This document shows, piece by piece, positions 24,175 through 35,700 of a stretch of DNA of 64,000 bases; the first letter of the stretch is position 1; each line of letters opens with the position of its first letter. The position numbers and the translations under genes were made by a program. The notes beneath the pieces were generated by a model, which saw nothing but the letters and a program-made list of their open reading frames with translations, had not been told where the DNA came from and did not search any database. Origin of the DNA: Paratrimastix pyriformis (taxonomy: Eukaryota; Preaxostyla; Paratrimastigidae); NCBI GenBank assembly GCA_027972325.1, contig JAPMOS010000007.1, forward strand, positions 243,501 through 307,500, given 5' to 3'.

Positions 24175-26141
24175 ATGATGAGGAAATTCCTTCTGGTGCT
24201 GTGTGCCCTCGCCGTCCTCTCTGTCGAGGCCAAGAAGAAGAAGACTTCGGTCATTACCTCCTTGACCCCTGAGAACTTCCAGTCGACCCTCGAGGAAAAC
24301 GATGGTGTGATGGTCAAGGTCAGCGACAATCCCCTTCCATTTCTGGCTTGCAATGACTGACACCCCATTCTTGTTGCCTCTCTTGTGACTTTGGTGCGCA
24401 GTTCTTTGCCCCATGGTGCGGCCACTGCAAGGCTCTGGCCCCCGAGTACGAGAAGGCCGCTCCCCAACTCAAGGAGTTCGGCGTGCTGGCAGCTGAAGTT
24501 GATTGCACCGAGGCCGGCGATCTCTGCACTCAACACGACATCAAGGGCTATCCCTCTGTCAAGCTCTTCCAGAAGGGCAAGGCTGTCATTGAGTATGAGG
24601 GTGAGCGCAAGGCTGACCCCATCGTTGCCTGGGTGAAGCGCATGAAGATGCCCGCACTGACGGTCGTTCCCTCTCAGGAGGAGATGAAGACTTTCATCGA
24701 ATCGAACACCGTCGTTGCTGCGGCCACCTTCCCGGCTGACGCTGCTGGTCTGCTATTTTCATTCGACACCTATCAACTTAGACCCACGAGCAGAGCACAA
24801 GCTGCTGGAGTCTGTCTGCGATCAGATGCGCCAGAGTGTTTCGTGCGTCGCCCTGATTGGCGAGCCTCTCTCTCTTGCCATCTCTCGCAATGAGGACGGT
24901 GAGCGTGAGGCTTACTCTGGTGAGTGGACTGAGGAGGCTCTGAAGTCGTGGATTAATGTCGCCATTGTTCCCCTTGTGGTCTGCCGATTTGGAGACACCC
25001 AAACCACCAATGTCTCATTATTTCTCCCCCGCTGGATTAGGCCGAGATTTCTCCGGCCAACGCCCGGACTTTTGTCGAGGCCTCCGTTCCGGTTGGGTTC
25101 CTCTACGTCGACATCAAGTCTGCCGACTTCCAGACCAGCCTGAAGCCCGCCATGGTCGCCCTGGCCCGCGCCAACCGGGGTGCGATGCTCTTCACGATTG
25201 TCGACACCAACAAGTACGCCCGGATGGCCAAGTCGGTTGGGCTCTCGGGCACCAAGTTCCCCGCCTTCGTCATTGAGAACCCCCAGAAGTCCCACTTCGT
25301 CTACCCCGAGGCCGACACCATCACCGAGGAGGCTCTCCTGCAGTTCACCACCAAGGTGCTTGCCGGTGAGATCCCCGCCACCATTCGGTCTGGCCGCTCT
25401 TGCCCCCTGCCGGACCGCCGCTCACACCCACACCCCGACACACGTACAGCTCGCAGCCCGTCCCGGCCACCCAGGGCCCCGTCTACACCCTGGTTGGTGA
25501 CACCTTCAAGCAGATCGTCTTCGACGAGAAGCGCGACGTGATGGTGAAGTTCTTCGCGCCCTGGTGCGGCCACTGCAAGTCCATGGCCCCCGAGTACGAG
25601 GCCCTGGCCAAGTCCCTCGAGGCCCAGTCGGACAAGGTGCTCATCGCCGAGATGGTCCGCCCTGGTGCATCCTCCCTGCCATCCTCCCAGAGGGGGGGGG
25701 AGACCCCAAGAGGATATTCTTGGTCAGACCTCGCAAACCAAAGCAACCTTGCGGGGGCGCCCTGAAGATCTTTGAACGCTTTCTGAGGGTCCATGCCACC
25801 GCCGCCACTCCCTCCCATCGTTGCCCATCCAACCCGCTCACTGGCCGTTTCCCTGCCTGCCTGCCTGCCTGTGCCCGCACGCGCAGGACGCCACTGAGAA
25901 CGACAGCCCTCCCCCGATCCACATCACGGGCTTCCCCACGGTCATGTTCTTCCCGGCCGGCAACAAGGAGCACCCCGTGACCTACCAGGGGGCCCGCACC
26001 AAGGACGCCATGGCCGAGTTCATCTACGAGCACTCCACCCTGGTCGCCGCCCCCCAGGAGGAGAAGGAGGAGGCCGCCCCGGCCCCCGTCACTCCCCCCA
26101 AGGAGCCCGCCCAGCCCCAGGAGGAGAAGGCCGACCTGTAA
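24175..26141 (+). CDS. protein disulfide isomerase, two CGHC thioredoxin domains
   Basis: ER oxidoreductase that forms and rearranges disulfides. Exons 24175..24318, 24402..24747, 24782..24978, 25041..25387, 25450..25654 and 25887..26141 are fully in phase, giving 497 aa. There is a signal peptide (MMRKFLLVLCALAVLSVEA), then domain a with FFAPWCGHCK near residue 53, two redox-inactive domains (b, b'), and domain a' with FFAPWCGHCK near residue 385. Then come the cis-proline loop ITGFPTVMFF and an acidic tail ending EEKADL. This is the classic a-b-b'-a' PDI plan and length. The C-terminal KADL would be a variant of the KDEL retrieval signal. Introns are 34 to 232 nt and begin GTCAG, GTCTG, GTCTG, GTCTG and GTCCG. 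Two adjacent start ATGs exist; either leaves the signal peptide intact. Confidence 0.95.
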
Positions 26142-26249
26142 AGCAGTCCCAACCAACAACAACTTTTTCGTGTAATTTCCTCTTCTGTCTCCAAGCCCGG
26201 CGGGACGGAGGGGAGGGAAGGGAAGGGAAGGGAGGAAGGAAGGGGAGGG

Positions 26250-29200
26250 CTACTCGTCGGACGAGTTGTACCTGCTGTCGACCTCCCGCTCGCAGATCTC
26301 CATACGCTTCTGGAAGTCCTGCCCGCAGAGCAGGAAGAGCAGCTCGCAGAAGGGGTCGATGCCCTGCAGGGGCCCCAGGCCCATGGCCACCATCAGCCGA
26401 CGCAGCTGGCGCGGGTTCATGCTGGGGGGATGAGCGGAGGGATGCGCAGCGACACATCAGTGCGAGGCGGGCGGAGGGCGGAAGAAGAGGGCAGGCGGGG
26501 GAAGGAGGTGGACCTGTTCCGGGACGACCAGGCGACGCGGCCCCTAAATTTGGCGAACGACGTGTTGGCGAAGCGGAAGAGCGGCTGCTCGGGAGTGGTG
26601 GCGATCCGGTTGTAGGAGCGGATGGTGACGTCGTAGCGGGACTGCTCGGGCACGGCCCCGTCCCGGGCTGGGTTGGGCACGACGTGCTCCAGCAGCGACC
26701 CGACTGGGTCGTACGTGGGGGGCACAGCCACACGCGCCCGCTGCCGCCTGCCCAGACCATTCCCCGTCTGGGGGGACGGGGACGGGGACGGGGACGGGGA
26801 CGGGGATGGCTCGTCGGATTGGGGCGGCTCCGAGAGAGGTTCCCCGGCCGCCAGCATTTCGAGGGCCTCGGCCTCGGCGTCGTACACGCTCTCGCCCTCG
26901 CCCGTCACGTCCACGTCCATGACGAGGTCGTCCAGGTGATTGTCGGGGTCCCGCCAGCGCCGGTCCAGCTCGGCGAAGCCCAACTGCCGCTGCCAGAGGG
27001 CCCCGAGGTCGGCCGGGGTCGACTTGGGTCGCGGCTCTTCGGTCGCCGGCTCCGCGTCCCCTCGCCCGGCCAGGCCACGCGTGTCTGGGGGCAGTCGTGC
27101 CAGCGGGACGGCCAAGTTGCTGGCGGGAGGAGCAGCAGCAGCAACGGTGGCAGCGGGTGCGGGTGCGGACGTAGTGGGAGCTGGTGTCGTGCCAAAGGCA
27201 GGGAAACTTGGAGGCTCGGCCATAAGCGTCGGTGCGGGAGCTGGCGTCGGTGCCGCGAAGGGAGCAAGGGCTTGAGCCGAGGACTGTGCGACAGTCGTGG
27301 TGGCAGCGGCGGGGCCGGTGGTAGTGGCACTCGCCAAGGCCGTTCCACACCCGGGGGTGGGACCAAAGCCGCCGTTCCCGCAAAATCCACCGGAGCTCCC
27401 AAAGCCACCCGTGGGGGCGGTGGGTGTGGGGGCGCTGAAGGCACCCGCGGGGGCGCCACCGAATCCGCCAAAGTTCCCAAAGCCCCCCGTGGGAGCACCG
27501 AAGCCCCCCGTGGGAGCACCGAAGCCACCCGTGGGAGCACCGAAGCCCCCCGTGGGAGCGCCGAAGCCCCCCGTGGGAGCGCCGAAGCCCCCCGTGGGAG
27601 CACCGAAGCCACCCGTGGGAGCACCGAAGCCACCCGTGGGAGCGCCGAAGCCCCCCGTGGGAGCGCCGAAGCCCCCCGTGGGAGCGCCGAAGCCCCCCGT
27701 GGGAGCACCGAAGCCACCCGTGGGAGCACCGAAGCCACCCGTGGGAGCGCCGAAGCCACCCGTGGGAGCGCCGAAGCCACCCGAGGAACCACTGCCGAAA
27801 CCACCGAAACCCGAACTCGGTGCTCCAAATGCACCCGGGGAAGGCGGCCCAAAACGCCCAGCCCCTACCGCCGGTGGTGCCGGCTGGGCGACGGGGCGGG
27901 TTGGAAGTGGCTCTTCAAGCTCCGCCAGAAAGCCGGGGCTGAGGATGGTGTGCCCGACGGCACATTCGCCGAGACCGCCCTCCGAAGGGGACGTTGAGGG
28001 GGGCCAATTCCCGAAGTGGGCTGGCGGGGGCGGGGGGGGAGCTCCGATTGTGTAGATCAGAGTGAGATCGCCCGTCGGATGGCTGCACAGGGCAGGAAAA
28101 AACGGGCCATTTGCGGATCTGAAAGGAAGCAAGCCATGGCCCGCAGGCGAGGCATGGGATGGGGAGCCAAGGCAACTGGAGCAGCCACAGCCACGACGAG
28201 CACCACAGACTGGTGGGTCAGGTCGAGGTAAATGGGCACGGTCCCATTTGTCTTGGAGGCCTGCTGGAGCTCGGGGCTCAGATCTCGGATCACCGGACAC
28301 CGGATCCCTGGAGAGAAAGACACCAGCGGCGCGGCGGTGGGGAATGAGACGTTGGGTGCGGACCTCGCTCGACAAAGCCAGCCAAATTGGCGGCCACCTG
28401 TGCCCAGGGCAACTCCATCCGCATTTGGGTGTGGAAATCTTGGGGGAGGACGGAACGGGGTGAACGATTGGTCGAAGCACACAACAGACGGGTTTTGTTG
28501 GCGATGCAAAGGGTGCACTCGGTTCGTTTCAGAATGTCAAGGACGACCTCAGACAACCAGCTCCGCGTGGGGACTGCGATCGGGGGCGGTGAGTCCACGG
28601 GATCAAAAAGAGGGACGGACGTTTCTCGGCGGCGCCATCTCGGAGCATTTCCAGCCTTCGGATACGCGCGACCATCTTCTTCCCGCCTTCTTTGAACCTT
28701 TCTTGTGCCTATGACAAGGAGTTTCATGAGAGTCCGCAAACGAAGCCCACCAGACCTGTAGAATAAGAGGCCATGAGTCACCATCGATCGTCATACCAAG
28801 TTGTCGCCCAGACGCCTGCCGATGGAGCCCAGAAAGATTCTGGAAGAGCGTGCTAATGCTCAGCGCGTAAAAATTCGCCTGACTCGCTGCGACTTCTCTC
28901 GCGGCGCGCTTCACAAATGAGGTCAAAGCATCGGGGAGGGACACCATATGAGTGTGCGCGGCAACTCGATTGGCAAGCCATTCAGCGCGGAGAGTTTCAA
29001 AACGGCCGACAAGGGCCAGATCGTCCAGATCGCCCGGGGAGTCAGTCAGCGCAAAAAAAGATCTCCCTTGCAACAAAGTGGGAAAATCAAGATTTTCAAA
29101 GGAGAACATGGCTTGGATGAATTGGTACAAGAAACGAGAAGTGAGCATCAGGCGATAAAGGGAACCCCTCCCGACGGAATCAATAGGGGAATCCAGGAGA

Positions 29201-29283
29201 TGGAAAATAACCATTTTGAGTACAGCTTTTGGGAGCATTTCCAAAGTTTCGGGGAGGCATGGCTGCTGGGTTTTTGTGGCCAT
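26250..29283 (-). CDS. F-box-like N-terminus joined to FG-repeat protein
   Basis: One gene by frame: complement(26250..26421, 26514..28175, 28211..28307, 28364..28573, 28621..28708, 28756..29283), 918 aa. The N-terminus (MLPKAVLKMVIFHLL...LYRLMLTSRFLYQFI) looks F-box-like. A helical region with LSEVVLDILKRTEC and LPWAQVAANLAGFVER follows, then a low-complexity FG region of about 14 GFGAPTG units (27481-27786) and further FG dipeptides. The C-terminal third holds acidic segments and ends ...VDSRYNSSDE. FG arrays are typical of nuclear-pore barrier nucleoporins, so a role at the pore is possible, but no Nup54/58/62 structural domain was recognised. The pair of short introns at 28574-28620 and 28709-28755 is what unites the halves; reading straight through gives a stop at 28529 instead. 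The 35-nt intron 28176-28210 is the least certain. Confidence 0.65.
27481..27786 (-). repeat. 21-bp tandem array encoding GFGAPTG
   Basis: About 14 nearly identical 21-nt units within one exon. They differ mainly by single C/A or G/A changes, which suggests recent expansion or gene conversion. Each unit supplies one FG dipeptide. Confidence 0.9.
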
Positions 29284-29539
29284 GGTCCAACTGGCTCCGG
29301 CCGAAGGGGTCTTCAGCCCCTGTCACTGTTGGCTGTTTCGAGGGTTTCGGGTGAGGTCGTCGCCTGCGAAAGACCACCCCTGGAGCCTCTTCGTCTCGCA
29401 CTCCTTTCTTTGGTCGAGAAGGTTGGTTCCCCACATATCGAACATTTAAATATTTCATGAATGTCGTGATGATTAGGCCCAACATCCACCACCGGCAACC
29501 CCTCAACCCCAAGCATCGACCGATGGCACAGGATGTTCC
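29284..29539. promoter_or_regulatory. divergent intergenic region between FG-repeat and STPGR genes
   Basis: Both genes are transcribed away from this stretch. It is AT-richer than its surroundings near 29430-29470. The first coding exon of the STPGR gene may lie here, because its frame has no ATG in the part that can be followed. Confidence 0.35.
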
Positions 29540-32482
29540 GTGCAAAGCTCTTCTCTCCAAGATTTGCTTGCTTCTGAACATTCTCTGGAGAACTCGAGGG
29601 ACGAAACGAGCTTAAATGATGTTTCGCTCTCTTCCGCGAATCCACCACCAAGAGCCAAATCACCGCCCATCATTCTTTCTGGTAATAACGCGCCACACCA
29701 ACCTCTGTCACCCTCTACTCCGAATTTCATCCAACTCGCAGCCGAGATCCAACGTTTACTATCTCGTGCTCCCCCGACGCCCGCTTCACCGGCTGCCACT
29801 GGTGTGTGGACTGTCACACCGTTGGCACAGCCACCATCAAGCATCACCACTACCATCTCGTCCCCACCGAAATCAGCCGGCTATATCCCCGCCTCCCACT
29901 CCCCACTGGCCCGCCATGTCGCGGCTCCCACCCCTGGCGCCGCAGGCGCCACCTCATCCCCACTCTCTTCCCGCGTCCAGCCGAAAGGGGCCTCCCGAAC
30001 GGGGGGCTTTTGGCAGCTCGGCCGAGAGACTCTGCCCGCGGCACCGCCCCCGGCCCCACCCTCCTTCGCCACCCCTCCCCCTCCCCAACCGCCCCGCATC
30101 GCCGCCCCGCCCAGCTCCGGTTGGGGCGTCCCAACGAATGTGAGCCCCCCGACAGGCCCAGGGGGCTTCTCCGTGCCTTCGCCCATCCGCGGGCTGGCCG
30201 CCACGCGCGGCTTTGACCAACCGACCAGCACCCCGGCCGTGGAGATGCAGGCCGCTGCCCTGACGGATCCGTTCAGCCCCGAGTCGCGCACCCTGGAGGC
30301 CTGGAACTGGCAGCCCGACACGGCGGCGGCGGCATGGCAGCCCGAATCAGCTGCGGCAGCCTTCTGCGGGGCCGTGGGCGCGGATGCCGCCGAGCAGCCC
30401 GTGGCGCTGCCCCCTCCCCCTCAGGGCCCGTGGCCAGACCCCGGCGCCGTGCCTGCCGGGGAGTCCTCCCTGGGTTACGATGGCGCATCGGATGACGACC
30501 TGAGCCCGTCCGTCGGGGGGCTCCCTGCCCTGCTCCATGCCCTGGCCTGGCCTGGCCTGCCATGCGTCGTCCTCCCCTGCTTTCACCATCCCTTGTGACC
30601 GACGCGGTTCCTCTCGCCCTTCAACCCCCCCCCCCCCCCCCCCCCCCCCAGGCGCTCGGCCTCCTCGCCTTCGCTGACCCTCTCGGCATCCACGGCCCGC
30701 CCGCCCCCCTCGGCCCTGCCCTCCCTCCAGTCGCCCCTCATCACCCACCAGCAGCGCCTCCTGCCGGGGCCCGATCCCCAGCAGCAGCAGCTGAGGCAAC
30801 ATGAACAACCAGCCCAGCAGCAAGCGACCCCCATCCCTCCGCTCGCCCTCGCTCCGGTCCTCAGCGTCTCCGCCGGCCTCTTCCCCTCCGCCGGCCCCAC
30901 CGATCCCACCCAGCCGCCCTCTGCCGCCCTGTACCAGGCGGCGCCCCTCCAGGCGGCCCCCCCCGCCGGCCCCCCGCCGCCCACCTTCGGGCTCCGTTCG
31001 CCCACACCCACCGCCCCTGCTGTGGTCACCCCCACCGGCCGTGGCCGCCATCGGGAGCACATGCCCCTGTCGAGCACCCTGGCCCAGGAGGTCCTGGCCG
31101 CCTCTGCCCCGGCCTACGCCCCCCGCCAGTATGCCCCGCCCCAGCCCGCCCCGGCTCCCCGCCGGCCGCGCGGCGGCGTCGTCCCGGCGCACGCGGCTCC
31201 TCTGGCGACGGCCCGCGGGCGGTCGCGCTCCCCCATGGGCCTGCAGTCGCCCCGCGGGGGTGGGGCCCCGTCGCCCCGGGCCCAGTCGCCCCGGGGCAGC
31301 CTGACCAGCGCCGGCGGGCGGCCCGAGGAGGAGGAGCGGCCCGTGACGCCCCGCCGGATGCGGCTCTGGCAGGGATCCAGGCCCATCTTCGCCATCGCCG
31401 ACACGCCCGGTCCGCCCCCGCCCCCCCTGCCGCCCTCCTTACCCACCGGCCTGTCTCTGGTCCCCGGCTCATGGTGGCGCCGGATGGGGGCGGTGTGCCG
31501 CTGCTCGCAGGGGTGGGCCGGTATGACCCAGGGGCGGCCAAGGACGCGGTGCTGCCCCGGGGGCCCTCGGCCTGCATGTCCCGGAGCGCCCTGACCCACG
31601 CCTGCCCCCGGACGGCCTCCGACTACCGCGTCGCCCCCTCCGGCCGAGGTCCGCCCCCCCCCCCCCCCCCCCATCCCTCCCTCTGCCTGCGGGTTGCTCA
31701 GGGCCGTGTGTGGCTGTCTCCCTCCCCCCCCGCCAGAGTTCTTCCAACGGCCGACCAACCCGGGCCCGGGCCGGTACAACCAATCCATCGAGGCGGTGCT
31801 GCCGCGCTCCCCCCGGGCCGCCTTCTCCCCGACCCGGGTCCGTCCCCCCATCCTCCCCGGTATGCGCTCGCTCATGTCCCCCTCCGCATGTGCCCACTCG
31901 GGTCCCCGGCTTGTCCACTCATGCCCGCCCCTCATCTCCATCTCCCGCACAGTCCCCACTGCGCGAGTCGGTGGCTCCGCTGGTGCGGTCGGCGTCTCGG
32001 GAGCGGCTCACCCCGGGCGGTCGCGACATCTGGCGCCACTCGGTCTCCCCAGGTCCCCAGCCGCCCTCGCACGCCCCTCGCACGACGCCCCTCGCCCTCC
32101 TCTCGCCCTCCTCTCGCCCTCCCCTCGCCCTCCCCTTTGCGACCGTGGCTGACCCATCCTGTCCCCTGCCGCGCCATATCCGCAGGGCCGGCCTATAACC
32201 CCCCCCTGGAAGCCTACGAGTTCATGGCCCGCTCCCCCCGGGCCGGCCGGACCATCTTTGGCGACCGCAGGCCACCCGTCGTGGTCCGCAGCATCCATTG
32301 CCTGCCGGCATGATTTTCTCTCTTTCTCCCGTCCCACAGTCTGCGGCAGAGGGCAAGGTGGTGCCCGTGAGCCTGATCCCGGCGGTCTGGCCTCTTGTCT
32401 CCCATGTCCCACCTCTTGACCCTCATTTTGATGATAGTCCCGGGCCCACTCGACCCCGCGCCGCTTCCCATATCTCATGTAA
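29540..32482 (+). CDS. STPGR (sperm-tail PG-rich) repeat protein, flagellum-associated
   Basis: The N-terminal half is Ser/Pro/Ala-rich and disordered. The C-terminal part carries spaced STPGR motifs, each rebuilt across an intron: PGVGRYDP near 31515, PGPGRYNQ near 31765 and PGPAYNPP near 32195, with the typical SPRAAFSPTR and SPRAGRTIFGDR segments between them. Splices in phase include the intron ending in a C run at about 30650 and the introns near 31410-31510 and 31650-31740. The last two exons give ...VSAAEGKVVPVSLIPA joined to SRAHSTPRRFPYLM at 32482. STPGR (SHIPPO/ODF3-type) proteins coat axonemal or cytoskeletal microtubules. The frame starts at 29540 with a GTG, so the real start codon is in an upstream exon I could not place. 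Confidence 0.7.
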
Positions 32483-32717
32483 CTCTGTATTTCCCTTGGA
32501 CCGGCCAGCCCACGGCTGAACGGGGCGACCGAGTCGGGGCGTTGTATTCGGCGTTTTTTCTCTTAATATCTCCTCCAGTCTCTGCCTTTATATTCGAAAT
32601 CGAATCGGCGCGATTGTTTGACGCATTTGCTCAGAGGCTTTTGAGGGTTGGGACCCGAGGGGCGGAATAAAGTATCTGCCATGCTCCGGCGGGTGACACT
32701 GGTCACAAGATCTGAAG
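32483..32717. other. intergenic, promoter of glycyl radical enzyme gene
   Basis: AT-rich compared with flanking genes. Nothing else recognised. Confidence 0.35.
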
Positions 32718-35700
32718 ATGAGCGCTCAGGTCGATTCGCGTCCTTGTTTGGGTTTCGTCACACGGAATTTTTTTTTCACTTAGGCACAACTTGACCGGTA
32801 CTACAAGGTCGGCACCTAAGATTTGTCTGCGACGAGGAATTACATAACACTCTTCTTCTCCAGGCTTCGTTGATTATTGACTGTGAGTACATGCGCCATT
32901 ACATGGCCGCTCACAAGCGGACCGATGGATGGCACGTCCTGGAACGCCGCGCCGAGTGCCATGCCTCTGCCATGGAACACATCACTCCCTGCATTTTCCC
33001 TGATGAGCAACTTGTTGGTCGCAAGACCCGATTTATTCGTGGTGCTATCCCCTTGTGCCATTACGCCAGTGGCTATATTCTTCGCGAGCTGAACAAGCAG
33101 GCTCAGGAAGCCCAGGATGCCGTGACCGAAGTTGGGACTGGTGGCGGTTTCGCCGAGTCCCGAAAGCTCGCCGAAACGTCCGCGCGATCTTTTTCCCCCC
33201 CGGGACAAGTTTTGATGAAAACCCACGATTCTATAGTGGTAATTACATCCAGTTCGGCAAGTCCTTCCTGATTCCCAAGGAGGATGCCCCGTTCCTCCAC
33301 GATTGCGCCGAGTATTTCGTGGGCAAGTCGATGCAGGTCTGATCTGATTCACCGCACCTGCCAACCTCTCCCCGGCATCACCCGACAGGACGTTGGCGAT
33401 CGCCTGTGGAAGCCCAGCTTCGAGGGCGCCGACTACATCGAGAAGGGCTGGAAATCCGTCCTGTACACGGCCCCTCACGACCCCTGCCCAGAGGGCCGGT
33501 CCGTTCGAAAGGCCTCCCTTCCCCCACACGTTGGGGGGCGGCACCGCATTGCCTGATCCTTGATCTCCGCATCCCTTGTCGCGCGGGGGTCGGCCAGCAT
33601 TGTGCTGGACTTCGAGTCGGGCCTGGGCAAGGGCCTGCTGGGCCTGCGGGCCGAGATCGAGGGCCACATCAAGGCCACCAACGTGAGCGACGTCCAGTCG
33701 GCCGAGAAGGTCTACTTCTGGCGGGCCGCCATCCGCTCCATCGACGGCACCCTCGCCTGGTGCCACAGCTACGCCGTCAAGGTCCGCCACGATGCCTCCC
33801 TCTCTCCTCCCCTCCATCGCGCACCGTCGCGCACGCCCTCTGACTTTTGCGGATGTTGGCCAATATCTGACGACCCGTCCCCCCCCCCCCCCCACTCTGC
33901 AGGCCCGCGAGATCGCCGCCTCGACGACGGATCCCGAGGTTGCCGCCCGGATGCGGCGCATCGCGGACATGGTCGAGTGGGCCCCAGCCCACCAGCCGCG
34001 CACCTTCCGCGAGGCCATGCAGGCCTGGTGGCTGCTCTACCTGGCCGGACATCTGGAGGGGGCCCACCTGGGCTACAGCCCGGGCCGGTTCGACCGGTAC
34101 ATGTACCCCTACTTCAAGGCCTCCATGGACAAGGGCGAAATCACCAGCGCCGAGGCCCTCGTCCTGCTCGAGGAGATGCGCGTCAAGATGACCGGTCCGC
34201 CTGCGCCCATGTCCATGTCCATGTCCAGATCCATGCCCAACCCCACCTTCCACATGCTCATCATGTGCCGCGGGGGGTGCTGCTACCGCAGAGATCTCCT
34301 ACGTGGCCTCGTTCTCGTGGGAGGGCGTGGGCAGCGGGAACCTCTTCCAGAACCTGATCATGGGCGGCACCGACGAGGCCGGCCGGCGGGGCGACAACGA
34401 GCTCTCAATGCTGCTCGTCCAGGCGGCCATCAACTGCCGCACCATCCAGCCCACCCTGTCCATCTGGTACGACGGCACCCTCAGCGACGCCTTCCTGATG
34501 AAGGCCGCCGAGTGCGTCAAGACGGGCCTCGGCTTCCCGGCCTTCTTCAACCTCAAGGTCTACCTGCAGCACGAGATGGAGCGCTCCCACCTGCCCCTGG
34601 CCACCATCCGCAAGTACGCTGCCATGGGCGGTCCGTACAGCCACCGCCCCCCGCCCCGTCCCCATGCCTTGCCGCCCGGTGCCCGTGCTCATGCCCCTGG
34701 CGACCCGTTTCTACGCATGAGATATTTATACCTCCTGCCCGCCGCCCGTCCGGCAGGCTGCACCGAGCCGACCCTGGAGGGCATGAGCTACGGCATCGTG
34801 CAGGCGGGCTTCGTCAACCACTGCAAGGTCTTCGAGCTGGCCATGTACGGCGGCGTCGACCCCCGCACCGGCCTCAAGGTCCGGCCTCCCCCCGCCCACC
34901 CCTTCTCCCGTTCCCATTCCCGTTCGGCTCACTTTGGATGACGCGGCGTCCATTGGTGGGGTGGGTGGTGATGGGGGCCCAGTTCCGGGAGACCCCGCTG
35001 CCGACCAGCTTCGAGGAGCTGCGCGATCTGTACCTGCTCCACCTGGCCGACGCCATCCACAACTGGCAGCGCTACTGGAACTACGTCCGTCCGCCCCGCC
35101 CATCACACAGACACACACGCCACACACGCCCACCCGTGTCCGCACCAACCCGCGCCCGCCGGCTGTGTCTGGGGCTGGGGCTGGGTCTCACCCACGTCCG
35201 CTCGGCTCCCGCTCCATCCCACCTGCTCGCGACCTGTACCTGTACCTGTACCTGTATCTGCACAGTGCATGGCGGCCCACCGGCATACGTGTTCGCTGAT
35301 CTTCTCGTCGGTGCTCGTCCGCGACTGCATCGGCCGCGGCAAGTGCATGGACGACGGCGGCGCCATCAACAACGGGTCCGCACCCCCCCCCCCCCCACAC
35401 ACACACACACACACACACCCGCATTCCTTTGCTCCACACGCACACCCGCGCCATGCCCCGTCTCCCTCCCTGCGATCAGGCACTGATTGATCCCTGTGTG
35501 ATGTGCGGGGGGGCCGCCCGGGGATATGTGTGGCCAGGACGCCGACGACCCTGTCGAGCGGGATGGTCAACGTGGCCAACTCGCTGGCCGCCGTCAAGGA
35601 GCTCGTCCCCGTCCGTGCCCCCGCCCTGCTGCCTCTGTCCTGTCCTGTCCTGTCCTGTCCTGTCCTGTCCTGTCCTGTCCTGTCCTGTCCTGTCCTGTCC

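Noticed and set aside
27297-28055. Plus-strand proline-rich protein (APKPPVG repeats)
   Set aside because: It is the antisense of the FG-repeat exon, whose minus-strand frame joins flanking exons correctly.
28529-29283. A separate short F-box gene ending at 28529
   Set aside because: Using the GTCCG donor at 28620 and the CAG at 28574 keeps the frame open into the FG-repeat exon, with coherent helical sequence on both sides.
28948-29460. Plus-strand protein opposite the F-box-like exon
   Set aside because: It has no family-like features, and the minus-strand frame is well supported by splicing.
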